Shown: positions 47,106 through 55,461, counted from the first letter of the stretch. The stretch is DNA of 64,000 nucleotides from CAZHZT01 sp964537285 (GCA_964537285.1 CAZHZT010000001.1:1-64000), one strand, 5' to 3'. Notes: a model not told the origin generated them from the letters alone. Translations and numbers: made by a program.

Positions 47106-48916
47106 ATGAAATTTGTTAGTACGCGAAAATCTCGCCGGCATAGAAATCCCAAAACCGGAGATGATAAAAAACAACCTTTCTTTGTAAAAGAACCTAAAAA
47201 TGACTCTGAATCTCAAAATGCTTTCTTTTCTCCTGGAGTTACTGATAGCGGCCCAATTCAGGCAAAATTAACTATTGGTAAAAGGGGGGATAAATATGAA
47301 CAGGAAGCGGATGCTGTTGCAGATCAGGTTGTTAAACAGTCAAATAATTCTGCTAACATTCAACAAGGAGGAACTCAGAATATCCAACGTAGTAATAGTA
47401 GTAAAATGCAGATGGATAAAGAGATACAAGAGCAATCCGCCATTCAAAAGCAAGGTGTAGAGGAGGAGATGCAGGAGCAACCTGCTATTCAAAAAATGGG
47501 AGAGGAGGAGATGCAAGAGCAGCCTGCNNNNNNNNNNNNNNNNNNNNNNNNNNNNNNNNNNNNNNNNNNNNNNNNNNNNNNNNNNNNNNNNNNNNNNNNN
47601 NNNNNNNNNNNNNNNNNNNNNNNNNNNAGGAGGAGATGCAGGAGCAACCTGCTATTCAAAAAATGGGAGAGGAGGAGATGCAGGAGCAACCTGCTATTCA
47701 AAAAATGGGAGAGGAGGAGATGCAGGAGCAACCTGCTATTCAAAAAATGGGAGAGGAGGAGATGCAAGAGCAGCCTGCTATTCAAGCAATGGGAGAGGAA
47801 GAGATGCAGGAGCAGCCTGCCATTCAAGCAATGGGAGAAGAGGATATGCAAGAAAAACCAACCACGGGTAAGCATCATTCGAACCAAGCCAATGCATCTG
47901 GTAAAAGGACGGCCAGTCCGACTTTATCTAATGAAGTAAAGCGCTCTCGAGGTAAAGGACAACCCCTTCCAAATAAAACCAAATCAGAAATGGAAGCGGC
48001 CTTCGGTCTTGATTTCAGCAAGGTGAATATTCATACGAATGCTAAGGCAGTTCAGATGAACAAAGAAATTGGGGCTCAAGCGTTTACTCATGGTTCAGAT
48101 ATCTTTTTCGACGAGAATAAATTCAACCCGGAAACCACCACCGGAAAACATCTTTTGGCTCATGAATTGACGCATGTAGTCCAGCAAGGAAAGGCGGGAG
48201 TAAAAAAAAAGTTCATCCAGAAAAATGAAGAAAAAGATCGCGACGTAGTAACGGAAGAAAAAGATCCGATCGCGGATAGCAAACTGAAAAAAGAAGACGC
48301 AGCAGAGAAAATTCCCGGCCTGTCAACTGAAATTGTAAAGGAATTAACCGAGCTAATTGCCAATAAAAAACGCAAAGAAGCCCTCAATAAACTGGTTGAA
48401 TTCCTTATTAATGATGGCCAAATGGATGCTTCCTTGTTGGAAGAAGGTAAAATGCATTATGGTGGTGCAGCTGGTGGAGAAGGCTTGGCTTCTCCTCCTG
48501 GTTATAAAAAAGATCCCGATACCGGAGAACTTAAAGCTAAACCCACTCCGGTAAGAATTGGTTGGAGAGCTTTTAAAAATGTGCCGCTTCTATACTCTAC
48601 CGTAATGCACGAATATATTCATGTACAACAATTTCAAGAACCCGTCGCCCGAGGAACAAAAGGTCAAAGAGGACTTGGATGGCTTATAAAAAGGCAGGAG
48701 GTAGAGGCTTATGCCTATGAATTGATTAATGCAGATAAGACGGGGCTTTCAACCTATCCTACGTTGATGCTTGATGCCTGGTCGCGGTTAAATAGTGAGT
48801 GGAATGGCTTAGGCAAAGCCAGTAAAAAGTTACTTAACCCAATGTACGAAAGTGCCTATCAAAGTACTAAAAAGGTGGTTGGAGATAAGAAAATCCCTTA
48901 CAAACCGTTCAAGTAA
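47106..48916 (+). CDS. eCIS effector: DUF4157 with 14-aa repeats and metallopeptidase-like C-terminus (interrupted by assembly gap)
   Basis: The reading frame is split by 100 N at 47528-47627; the same protein continues in another frame only because the gap size is a placeholder. The N-terminus has TDSGPIQAKLTIGKRGDKYE, the same leader as the first effector. Next is a tandem array of EEEMQEQPAIQKMG units (two before and six after the gap), then the DUF4157 domain with HELTH (codons from 48161). The C-terminal region carries a second HExxH (HEYIH, codons from 48608) and a downstream Glu-rich segment RQEVEAYAYEL. This is the layout of a zincin toxin. The next gene, 11 bases on, may be its partner. 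Confidence 0.78.
47460..47857 (+). repeat. 42-bp tandem coding repeat
   Basis: Units of 42 bases encode EEEMQEQPAIQKMG. ATG codons of successive copies are at 47469, 47511, then after the gap at 47636, 47678, 47720, 47762, 47804 and 47846, each 42 bases apart. The last copies change Lys to Ala in IQKMG and decay at the 3' end. Near-identity of copies explains the failed assembly. Confidence 0.93.
47528..47627. other. assembly gap of 100 N
   Basis: One hundred undetermined bases inside the 42-bp repeat. The distance between repeat phases on either side is 125 with the placeholder. A real gap that keeps the repeat in phase must be 17 bases plus a multiple of 42 (for example 59, 101 or 143). 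Confidence 0.97.
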
Positions 48917-48927
48917 AAAATTATTTT

Positions 48928-49356
48928 ATGCTACAAGATATTGTTCTGGAGCTTATTTCATTACAAAATAGCTTCCAAATTGGCGAACCAATAGTGATTA
49001 AGCTATTCTTATTCAATTACCTGGATGATCCATTGGTCTTTAATTCCCGGTTTGGAGTTAACCTTGAAGGTGCCGTGGGAGAAGTATTTTTTAAGATTGT
49101 AGGCCCTGATGGGGAAGCTTTGCCATTCAGTGCCCGAGTGAATATGGGGAGCCCTATGATGGAAGATTTTTCTTTTGTGCAACCTAATGCCTGTGTTGGG
49201 AGTGCCATCCACCTTGAGCGTTATTTTAATTTTGAGCAAGCTGGTGTTTATACCATCGAAGCTTTTTACAACAATAGTTTCGAGCAAGATCTTCATGGTG
49301 AAACTGCCTGGACTGGTTCTTTAAAATCAAATGCATTACAACTCGAGATTAAGTAA
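48928..49356 (+). CDS. small beta-sandwich protein, possible inhibitor/immunity partner
   Basis: The 142-aa protein has alternating beta strands typical of an Ig-like sandwich (PIVIKLFLFNYLDDPLVFN, EVFFKIVGPDGEALPF, FEQAGVYTIEAFYNN). The strand pattern recalls small protease-inhibitor or CARDB-like domains. It lacks a signal peptide. It starts 11 bases after the metallopeptidase-like effector and 44 bases before the ATPase. By analogy with the first effector-immunity pair it could neutralise that effector in the producing cell; the sequence alone does not show it. Confidence 0.5.
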   Translation: MLQDIVLELISLQNSFQIGEPIVIKLFLFNYLDDPLVFNSRFGVNLEGAVGEVFFKIVGPDGEALPFSARVNMGSPMMEDFSFVQPNACVGSAIHLERYFNFEQAGVYTIEAFYNNSFEQDLHGETAWTGSLKSNALQLEIK

Positions 49357-49400
49357 TTCGAAATTTTTTATTTCTTATTGCCACCTCCTGTATTTAGCTT

Positions 49401-50741
49401 ATGAGTATACACGCATCAACCAACCAATTGGAATCGGTTTTGGCCTTTTTAAGGGAAATGGTACGTAAAAGATTGAGTGCCTACTTTACAGAGGAGGCAG
49501 CATCCTTCCACTTGCCCGACCATGTAAGTTTTGATCATCAAAGTGGATACCTTTCTGATTTTATTACTTCGCATGATCTTAATATTGAAGAGTTTACTAT
49601 TTTACTCATTGCACTTGCCCCTCACGTACAACCCGATTTTTTTGATGAGATTATAAAAAAAGAGATTCCACATGCTGGTGATTTTCCAAAATTTGGAGGA
49701 ACACGTGGAAAACAATTCCGGGGTTTTATACCCACGGGCCAAACGGCTCTTTTTATTTTAGCTGGTGACGAGACAAGCAAGCAAATCGAGATACGAAGCT
49801 TATTCAGTGAAGAACATTTATTTGCTCAAAAAAAGATTCTTTGGCTGGATGAGGTGCCACCAGGGGAACCGCGAATGAGCGCGAATATCATATTGTCTCA
49901 AGAATACGTCGAGGTCTTTACAACGGGTAAAGTGGCTCGTCCAAGGTTTGGTATGCGCTTCCCTGCTCAATATATAGAGACTAAAATGGATTGGGAGGAT
50001 CTCGTACTATCTAAAGATACACTAGACCAAGTGAGAGAACTGGAAACTTGGGTGAAATATGGCGAGCTATTGCTCTCTGAATATGGGATGTCAAAGCGTG
50101 TCAAACCTGGGTATAGAGCCCTTTTCCACGGGCCACCGGGTACAGGTAAAACATTGACCGCTACCCTTATCGGGAAACATACTAGTCGAGAGGTCTACCG
50201 TATAGACTTATCCATGGTCGTATCGAAATATATTGGAGAAACGGAAAAGAATTTATCCAACTTATTCGCCAAAGCAGATAATAAAGATTGGATATTATTT
50301 TTTGATGAAGCTGATGCCCTTTTTGGAAAGCGAACAAATGTAAAAGATGCGCATGATAAATACGCCAATCAGGAAGTTGCTTACTTGCTTCAGCGCATTG
50401 AAGAATACAATGGTCTGGTTATTTTAGCCTCTAACTTCAAGTCTAATATTGATGAGGCTTTTCTTCGGCGTTTTCAGGCAATAATCCATTTTCCCATGCC
50501 AAAAGCACGAGAGCGCTTAAAACTTTGGCGCAAAGCGTTGCCCGAGAAATTTCAATTTGATTCCAATGTGAATATTGAAAAAATTGCTCAAAAATACGAA
50601 CTTTCAGGATCTGGAATTACTAATGTAATTCACTATACCTGCCTTTCCGCTTTGGAAAAAAATACATCTAAACTATCCAGTGATATGTTGTTGGCAGGGA
50701 TTAAAAGAGAGTTCTTTAAAGAAGGAAGGGTTATCACTTAG
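49401..50741 (+). CDS. eCIS AAA+ ATPase (Afp15/Pvc15-like)
   Basis: The 446-aa protein has an N-terminal domain of about 190 aa, then an AAA+ module with Walker A GPPGTGKT (244-251), Walker B ILFFDEADALFG (298-309), sensor-like ILASNFKSNIDEAFLRRF and arginine-finger region. This is the ATPase that ends many eCIS operons. In PVC the homologue is needed for cargo loading or assembly. It is the last gene of the locus; the next plus-strand gene is 1.5 kb away. Confidence 0.93.
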   Translation: MSIHASTNQLESVLAFLREMVRKRLSAYFTEEAASFHLPDHVSFDHQSGYLSDFITSHDLNIEEFTILLIALAPHVQPDFFDEIIKKEIPHAGDFPKFGGTRGKQFRGFIPTGQTALFILAGDETSKQIEIRSLFSEEHLFAQKKILWLDEVPPGEPRMSANIILSQEYVEVFTTGKVARPRFGMRFPAQYIETKMDWEDLVLSKDTLDQVRELETWVKYGELLLSEYGMSKRVKPGYRALFHGPPGTGKTLTATLIGKHTSREVYRIDLSMVVSKYIGETEKNLSNLFAKADNKDWILFFDEADALFGKRTNVKDAHDKYANQEVAYLLQRIEEYNGLVILASNFKSNIDEAFLRRFQAIIHFPMPKARERLKLWRKALPEKFQFDSNVNIEKIAQKYELSGSGITNVIHYTCLSALEKNTSKLSSDMLLAGIKREFFKEGRVIT

Positions 50742-50931
50742 CTTTAAGCTCTTGAAGAAATTCCAAAAAATCAGAATCACCTGCGCCCAACGCCTGAAAA
50801 ATACTAGTTTTGGACAGATTCGGGATGAAGTTGTTACACAGGGAATATCGGGTAAAAGGTAACAAACTGAAATTCAAAAGGCGCGATTTAGGCACAGGTG
50901 TTCTGGTGTTGAAAATCTCCAACAATTGCAT
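50734..50931 (-). CDS. doubtful small ORF or gene remnant after the eCIS locus
   Basis: This 65-aa frame reads towards the ATPase gene and overlaps its last bases. The C-terminal part (SIFQALGAGDSDFLEFLQEL) looks like a real amphipathic helix. No family is recognised, and no promoter or ribosome site is obvious. It may be the remnant of a longer gene. Confidence 0.2.
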   Translation of the reverse strand: MQLLEIFNTRTPVPKSRLLNFSLLPFTRYSLCNNFIPNLSKTSIFQALGAGDSDFLEFLQELKAK

Positions 50932-51319
50932 TAAGGGTAAATAACATCACTTACAGCGATGAAACCATATAAGTGGGGAAAAAATGGGATTCTAATCTGT
51001 TATCTAGGGTATTAGCGCTATCGTAAGTATATTCAATCCGCTGAGATTTATTTACACTTACTTTATGTACAAGAACTGTAGCCCTTCAGAACTACAAACT
51101 CTTTTATCTATTTTAATATCTTGGATTGGTTTTGAAATTACTTAGTTCAATAAAATAATCTTCCTCTAACTTTTCCACACAACAAATATAAGCGCTTTGT
51201 ATGGTGTTTGAAACAGAGATCAGTGACTAATGTAGTAATGGAAGTACAACCCGGGCAAGTGGCGGAAATAACTTAGATTGCGGAAAACTAAACTTCGGTT
51301 AACCGTTCCCCGTTTCCCG
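50932..51319. other. intergenic region after the eCIS locus
   Basis: About 390 bases without a supported gene. At 51296-51326 heptamer words form a hairpin (CGGTTAAC … GTTAACCG around TTCCCCGTTTCC), placed just after the stop of the minus-strand Fur-family gene, where it may serve as a terminator. I see nothing else. Confidence 0.5.
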
Positions 51320-51730
51320 TTAACCGCATTCATTGCAATAGCCTTTGAGGATCAAGTGGGTGGAATGGAGTTGGTAGCCTGAGGGAAGGGAGGAGTTAGG
51401 AGAAGGAATATCATCCATACATAAAGTTTTTCCACATTTTTCACAATGGAAGTGCGCGTGACTATCTTGGTGATGGTCTTCCGAACAATCACTGGAACAA
51501 AGCGCATACTTAGAGATATCGCTCCCGTCGAATGCTTTGTGAATTAGACCTTTTTCTTCAAAAGATTTAAGTGTTCGATACAGCGTTACCCTGTCTACCT
51601 TTTCTAATTGAGATTCAATAAAATGGTTGGAAAGGGCTTCGTCTTGATCAAGGAAAAGCGATAGAACATTTTTGCGCACCTGAGTGATGCGAAGATTATG
51701 ATTTTTTAATAGGTTCTCTGTTTTAGTCAT
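51320..51730 (-). CDS. Fur-family transcriptional regulator
   Basis: The 136-aa protein has the Fur winged helix (LRITQVRKNVLSLFLDQDEA, VDRVTLYRTLKSFEEKGLIH). The dimer domain has the metal-binding HHQDSHAHFHCEKCGKTLCM cluster and a C-terminal CNEC, forming the two CxxC pairs of a structural zinc site. The His-rich HxHFHCxxC favours a Zur- or Fur-like sensor over PerR, but specificity cannot be fixed. It regulates metal uptake genes elsewhere; no target is in the window. Confidence 0.9.
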   Translation of the reverse strand: MTKTENLLKNHNLRITQVRKNVLSLFLDQDEALSNHFIESQLEKVDRVTLYRTLKSFEEKGLIHKAFDGSDISKYALCSSDCSEDHHQDSHAHFHCEKCGKTLCMDDIPSPNSSLPSGYQLHSTHLILKGYCNECG

Positions 51731-51784
51731 GCTCGTTTTCTTTATAACTCCCTTTTTTCAACGGAAATATGGACAATCAGGTTC

Positions 51785-51860
51785 AAGTGAAATGGATATA
51801 TTTGGCGGCCGCATGTGCGCTTTAGCGCACATGCGGCCGCCAAATATATCCATTTCACTT
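51785..51860. terminator. perfect 36-bp hairpin with 4-base loop
   Basis: The arms at 51785-51820 and 51825-51860 are exact complements over 36 bases, loop TTTA. It contains GGCGGCCGCATGTGCGC. The right arm ends three bases before the stop of the SGNH hydrolase remnant (minus strand), fitting a terminator of that former gene. It is far longer than an ordinary intrinsic terminator. Confidence 0.8.
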
Positions 51861-51862
51861 TA

Positions 51863-52018
51863 TTAGGGTGCTAACTTATTTTTAATCTCTTCAAAAAACA
51901 AATCTACCCATTGTTCGTACATTAGGGCTGATGGGTGGAGTTCATCGGCTGCTAATAGATCTGGGTTGCTTTGAGCCATTCTGGAAATCGGGGTGATGTC
52001 AAATAAATCTGCACCATT
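51863..52018 (-). pseudogene. 3' remnant of an SGNH/GDSL hydrolase gene
   Basis: On the minus strand about 50 codons read GADLFDITPISRMAQSNP, then DLLAADELHPSALMYEQWVD, and end EEIKNKLAP before TAA at 51863-51865. The block D-x-LHPS with the downstream Tyr-x-x-Trp is the C-terminal catalytic Asp-His region of SGNH hydrolases. An in-frame stop lies just upstream, at about 52025, and no 5' part of the gene remains before the next gene. So only the end of the gene survives. Confidence 0.75.
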
Positions 52019-52217
52019 TTACGGTAATAAATTTTTGGCCCTTTTCTTTATAGAATAAAAGTGATATATTAATGCAAGTTGCGATTCATTGACGTTAATG
52101 AAAAGGAATTCATCATTTTCAACGGAGCAATCAATAAACTTTTTTGATAAAAATTTCTTAAAACATTATAACAAATTAAAAAAAAAGCAGAGATAGTCTT
52201 CGAAGTTGAAGAAACGA
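52019..52217. other. intergenic region
   Basis: AT-rich spacer between the hydrolase remnant and the bifunctional-nuclease gene. It should contain the promoter of the latter. I see no exact TAnnTTTG box and no small gene. Confidence 0.4.
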
Positions 52218-52832
52218 ATGTATGAACTTTTTGACTATCTCGCAGTACAAAATGTCATGGCAGATAAACTCGAATTAACCGTAGTAGGCTTGGCTAAAAG
52301 CGAGATTGAAGCGGAAAACTTTGCGGTTATTCTGGAAGAAATAGAAGGTTTTCGTCGGCTACCGATTGCAATTGGTAGTTTCGAGGCCCAGGCTATAGCA
52401 CTGGCTATGGAGGGTATGCCCCTTTTGCGCCCCTCTACGCATGATCTTTTTAAAAATACCCTTGATGTATTAGGGGCGGAACTGCTCGAAGTCATCATTT
52501 CTGAGCTTATTGATGGAGTGTTCTATGCTACTCTTGTACTGACATCCAATGGAGATTATATCCAGGTAGATGCACGTACTTCTGATGCTATTGCCCTGGC
52601 GGTACGCTACGGATGTCCTATCTTTTCAAGAGGTTTCATTATGGATGAGGCCGGTGTAATCATGGAAATGGAAAATGAGGAAGAGGTGCCAAAGCGCAGG
52701 CATCGCAAAACGGCTCTCAAAGAATATAGTGTCTCGGAATTGGAAAATCTATTGGAAAAAGTACTCGCCAATGAAGATTATGAAAGCGCGGCTAAGATCA
52801 GGGACGAAATTACGAGAAAAACAAGTGCGTGA
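52218..52832 (+). CDS. bifunctional nuclease domain protein with UVR motif
   Basis: The domain region MADKLELTVVGLAKSEIEAE, LPIAIGSFEAQAIALAMEG and VDARTSDAIALAVRYGCPIF is the BFN/DUF151 family. A C-terminal UvrB/UvrC-type motif follows (LENLLEKVLANEDYESAAKI-RDEI). BFN proteins have reported DNase/RNase activity; the fused UVR helix pair is usual in Bacteroidota. Two ATG codons are possible, 52218 and 52257. The second sits right at the domain edge and may be the real start. A TTG at 52206 is less likely. A perfect hairpin follows the stop. Confidence 0.88.
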   Translation: MYELFDYLAVQNVMADKLELTVVGLAKSEIEAENFAVILEEIEGFRRLPIAIGSFEAQAIALAMEGMPLLRPSTHDLFKNTLDVLGAELLEVIISELIDGVFYATLVLTSNGDYIQVDARTSDAIALAVRYGCPIFSRGFIMDEAGVIMEMENEEEVPKRRHRKTALKEYSVSELENLLEKVLANEDYESAAKIRDEITRKTSA

Positions 52833-52835
52833 AAT

Positions 52836-52887
52836 GACATCAATATAGATGATTGTGGTAGTCACCACAATCATCTATATTGATGTC
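52836..52887. terminator. perfect 24-bp hairpin between convergent genes
   Basis: Arms 52836-52859 and 52864-52887 are exact complements with a 4-base loop. It begins 4 bases after the BFN stop and overlaps the last codons of the minus-strand NUDIX gene, whose TAG stop lies in the right arm. It can act as a shared bidirectional terminator. Confidence 0.85.
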
Positions 52888-53435
52888 CAAAGGTTAGGAT
52901 AATAACGGGAAAGCGCAGAAATTACATGAGGATGTGCAATCTCTCCCTTGCTTATCGCTGCTTTTATTTCTTCCAATGTCATAAATACCACTTCAATATC
53001 CTCTCCGTCGTCCAAGATCAGGTCACTTGTTCTTTTCACTCCTTTAGCCACTAAATGGTGCAAGTAACTATCCATGAAAACAGGATTGGACTGTATAGAG
53101 CCAAGGAATTGCCAGTCAGTCCCGGAGTAGCCTGTTTCCTCAAGCAGTTCTCTTTGTGCGGCAACCATCATATCTTCGCCCGGATCAACTAAACCCCCTG
53201 GGAGTTCCAGCGTAAAACCCCCGATGCCAAAGCGGTATTGCCGAACCATGATGATCTTTTCATCCGGAGTGAAAGCAAGTACATTGACGGAATCCTGGGA
53301 TTCCAAAACGACCATTTTGATGATTTTGCTGTTGCGAGGATTTTTCATGTAATCAAAGCGCACCTTGAACAGCTTGAGATCCGGACCTTCTTCGGAAGAT
53401 TCCCGAGTCCATTGAGGAAAATCGGATGAAGACAT
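52875..53435 (-). CDS. NUDIX hydrolase (ADP-ribose pyrophosphatase-like)
   Basis: From the ATG at 53435 the 186-aa protein has a full Nudix box GGLVDPGEDMMVAAQRELLE-ETG with Gly, Glu, Arg-Glu and Glu-Glu correctly spaced. QYRFGIGGFTLELPGG lies before it, as in ADP-ribose pyrophosphatases. It hydrolyses nucleoside diphosphates linked to another moiety; ADP-ribose is the likely substrate. A longer frame to 53483 would run into the tRNA gene, so the internal Met is used. The start lies only 13 bases from the tRNA 3' end, so the two may share a transcript. Confidence 0.9.
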   Translation of the reverse strand: MSSSDFPQWTRESSEEGPDLKLFKVRFDYMKNPRNSKIIKMVVLESQDSVNVLAFTPDEKIIMVRQYRFGIGGFTLELPGGLVDPGEDMMVAAQRELLEETGYSGTDWQFLGSIQSNPVFMDSYLHHLVAKGVKRTSDLILDDGEDIEVVFMTLEEIKAAISKGEIAHPHVISALSRYYPNLWTSI

Positions 53436-53447
53436 GCTTTGTCTTTT

Positions 53448-53534
53448 TGGTGCCCAGAACAGGAGTCGAACCTGCACGCCCATAAGAGCACTACCCCCTC
53501 AAGGTAGCGTGTCTACCAATTCCACCACCTGGGC
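53448..53534 (-). tRNA. tRNA-Leu (GAG)
   Basis: Reading 53534 to 53448, the RNA starts GCCCAGGTGGTGGAATTGGT and ends GTTCGACTCCTGTTCTGGGCACCA-type, with CCA encoded. The anticodon stem CTACC/GGTAG encloses TTGAGGG, so the anticodon is GAG (Leu, CUC/CUU). The long variable arm (TGCTCTTATGGGCGT) is typical of class II tRNA. Confidence 0.96.
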
Positions 53535-53574
53535 TACTTAAAATGGATCGCAAAGGTACGGAGTATTTTTATAA

Positions 53575-53636
53575 GAAGAAAGGGTTTGTATCTTTTTATT
53601 TTGCCGGCAAAATAAAAAGATACAAACCCTTTCTTC
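53575..53636. terminator. perfect 31-bp palindrome without loop
   Basis: The arms at 53575-53605 and 53606-53636 are exact complements meeting at GCC|GGC. It lies 4 bases after the stop of mlaF (minus strand) and before the tRNA, fitting the end of the mla operon. Confidence 0.85.
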
Positions 53637-53640
53637 CGGA

Positions 53641-54405
53641 TTAGCCGTTTGAAATAGCAGTCTCTCTTAACCTTTGCAGGAATGGAGAAGCAAAAATAAA
53701 GTTCTGGAGGTTTTCATTCTTGCTCGTTAAAACCTCCTCCTTATTACCTTGCCAGGCAACTTGCCCGCCTCTTAGCAATACAATATTATCACCAATTTCC
53801 ATTACCGAGTTCATGTCGTGGGTATTGATAACGGTAGTGATTTGGTTTTCGATGGTGATGCTTCTGATAAGTTCATCGATTACCATTGAAGTCTTGGGGT
53901 CCAGGCCTGAATTGGGTTCATCACACATAAGAAACCTGGGTTTCAACACTATGGCGCGAGCTATACCTACGCGTTTTTGCATCCCACCACTGATTTCTGA
54001 AGGATATTTTTTGTTGGCTCCAGAAAGCGTAACTCGCTCAAGGCAAAAATTTACACGATTTTGTTTTTCCTTGTAAGTCATGGTCGTGAACATATCCAAA
54101 GGAAAACGAATATTTTCTTCTACCGTCAAGGAATCAAAAAGGGCATTGCCCTGAAAAAGCATACCCAATTCCATTCTCAATGCCCGTCTTTCTTTTTTAG
54201 GTAAATTGGTGAAATCTTTTTCTCCATACCAGACGTGCCCCTGGCTGGGTTCCAGCAACCCTACCACTATTTTAAGCAAAACCGTCTTTCCTGCTCCGCT
54301 TCGCCCAATAATCAGGTTTGTTTTCCCGGGCTCAAAGTCTACACTGATGTCGTGAAGTACTTCAACATCCCCAAAACTCTTATATATATTTTCTATCTTA
54401 ATCAT
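53641..54405 (-). CDS. mlaF: ABC transporter ATP-binding protein, MlaF-like
   Basis: The 254-aa ATPase has Walker A GRSGAGKT, the Q-loop MLFQGNALFDSLTVEENI, the ABC signature ISGGMQKRVGIARA and Walker B RFLMCDEPNSGLD. The ALFDSLTVxEN and GMxKRVxxARA forms are those of MlaF/Ttg2A. It powers phospholipid transport between the membranes. Its permease lies 39 bases upstream in the same transcript. An MlaD-like MCE protein is not in the window. Confidence 0.92.
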   Translation of the reverse strand: MIKIENIYKSFGDVEVLHDISVDFEPGKTNLIIGRSGAGKTVLLKIVVGLLEPSQGHVWYGEKDFTNLPKKERRALRMELGMLFQGNALFDSLTVEENIRFPLDMFTTMTYKEKQNRVNFCLERVTLSGANKKYPSEISGGMQKRVGIARAIVLKPRFLMCDEPNSGLDPKTSMVIDELIRSITIENQITTVINTHDMNSVMEIGDNIVLLRGGQVAWQGNKEEVLTSKNENLQNFIFASPFLQRLRETAISNG

Positions 54406-54444
54406 GAATATTTCAATTTCTTACAAATAGGTTCATACCCAAAA

Positions 54445-55191
54445 TTAACCAGTAAGTAGAACCGCGATAATATAATCGGCTAAAAGGATAAGTATATTGC
54501 TGAAAACGACCGCCCGTGTACTCGCTTGCCCTAATTCTATGCTTCCTCCCGTAACATAATAACCCTGATAACAGGATACGCAGGTAAGGATGATGGCAAA
54601 AGTGAAGGCTTTAACATACATCATAAATACATTAAAATCTACAAAGAAGGACCGAAGACCTCGGATGTATTCCATGTGAGACAACTCTCCGGGAAGCACA
54701 GCTGCTATATATCCTCCCAGAATGCTTACAAATGCAGAAACGGTAACCAATAAAGGAATTACAAATATAGCTGCGATTAACTTGGGCATAATTAAATAAG
54801 ATGCCGTGTTGACTCCCATTAATTCCATCGCGTCAATATGTTCTTTTTGTCGCATCCCCCCAAGCTCTGCAGCCATATTTGACCCCACCTTGCCTGCAAG
54901 TACCAAACAAGTTAACATAGGAGCCATTTCAATAATAGAAATATCTCTAACGATATAGCCAATATAGTACCTTGGAACAAGCGTCCCGTTCAATTGATAG
55001 GCGAACTGGATCGCTGTTACCGCTCCTATAAATACAGAAATTAACCCGACAATCACCAATGAGCCAATACCGATGTCGTTCATCTGCCGGGCTGTCTCTT
55101 TCCAGTACATAGACAACTTTTCGGGCCGGGCAATAGCGGTGCGCATCAACAAGAGAAACCTTCCAAAATGATAAAATAACCTAAGATTCAT
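54445..55191 (-). CDS. mlaE: ABC transporter permease, MlaE-like
   Basis: The 248-aa membrane protein has the MlaE/YrbE signature: FIGAVTAIQFAYQL, MAPMLTCLVLAGKVGSNMAA, ELGGMRQKEHIDAMELMGVN, and QGYYVTGGSIELGQASTRAV. About five membrane segments are visible. It is the inner-membrane permease of the lipid transport complex with MlaF. Confidence 0.93.
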   Translation of the reverse strand: MNLRLFYHFGRFLLLMRTAIARPEKLSMYWKETARQMNDIGIGSLVIVGLISVFIGAVTAIQFAYQLNGTLVPRYYIGYIVRDISIIEMAPMLTCLVLAGKVGSNMAAELGGMRQKEHIDAMELMGVNTASYLIMPKLIAAIFVIPLLVTVSAFVSILGGYIAAVLPGELSHMEYIRGLRSFFVDFNVFMMYVKAFTFAIILTCVSCYQGYYVTGGSIELGQASTRAVVFSNILILLADYIIAVLLTG

Positions 55192-55461
55192 ATTTTTACA
55201 TTATCGCCAAAAATAAGCTAATTTTGATAGATTCGTAAATTCAATTGGACGCATTTCATTTTTTCGCTGTTCTTGAGAAGGCATTTTCACAGAGAAAACG
55301 CCTTCTCTTCACGAAAAATCGTTCTTTGACAAATTGTTTGAAGTTCCATTTTCCACATTTTATGCCAAAGAACTCGAAAAACTAAACAGGAAAGACGTTC
55401 AAAACGTTGAAGTTGTTTAAAAAAGAGCATCTTCAAAACAAGTCTAATAAAAACAAACAAC
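55192..55461. other. divergent intergenic region with two palindromes
   Basis: Between mlaE and the short-chain dehydrogenase genes, transcribed apart, lie an imperfect hairpin at 55275-55307 (GAGAAGGCATTTTC with GAAAACGCCTTCTC) and a short family A element at 55321-55373. Both promoters must be here; no clear TAnnTTTG box was found. Confidence 0.6.
55321..55373. repeat. dispersed palindromic element, family A, internally deleted
   Basis: It starts GTTCTTTGACAAATTGT and ends TGCCAAAGAAC in 53 bp. It keeps the outer arms and the GAAGTTCCATTTTCCAC word of the right arm but lacks the central hairpin of the 109-bp copies. Confidence 0.8.

Noticed and set aside
47457..47857. CRISPR array
   Set aside because: The repeats are contiguous 42-bp coding units without spacers; no cas genes are in the window.
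47489..47887. Minus-strand ORF of LLLHLLLSHFLNSR repeats
   Set aside because: It is the reverse reading of the 42-bp coding repeat and spans the N gap.
9255..50741. Type VI secretion system or prophage
   Set aside because: There are no TssJLM membrane-complex genes, no phage capsid, terminase or lysis genes; DUF4255, DUF5908, CIS_TMP and the AAA+ ATPase fit eCIS.
53436..53483. Longer NUDIX start
   Set aside because: It would overlap the 3' half of tRNA-Leu; the Met at 53435 suits the family.
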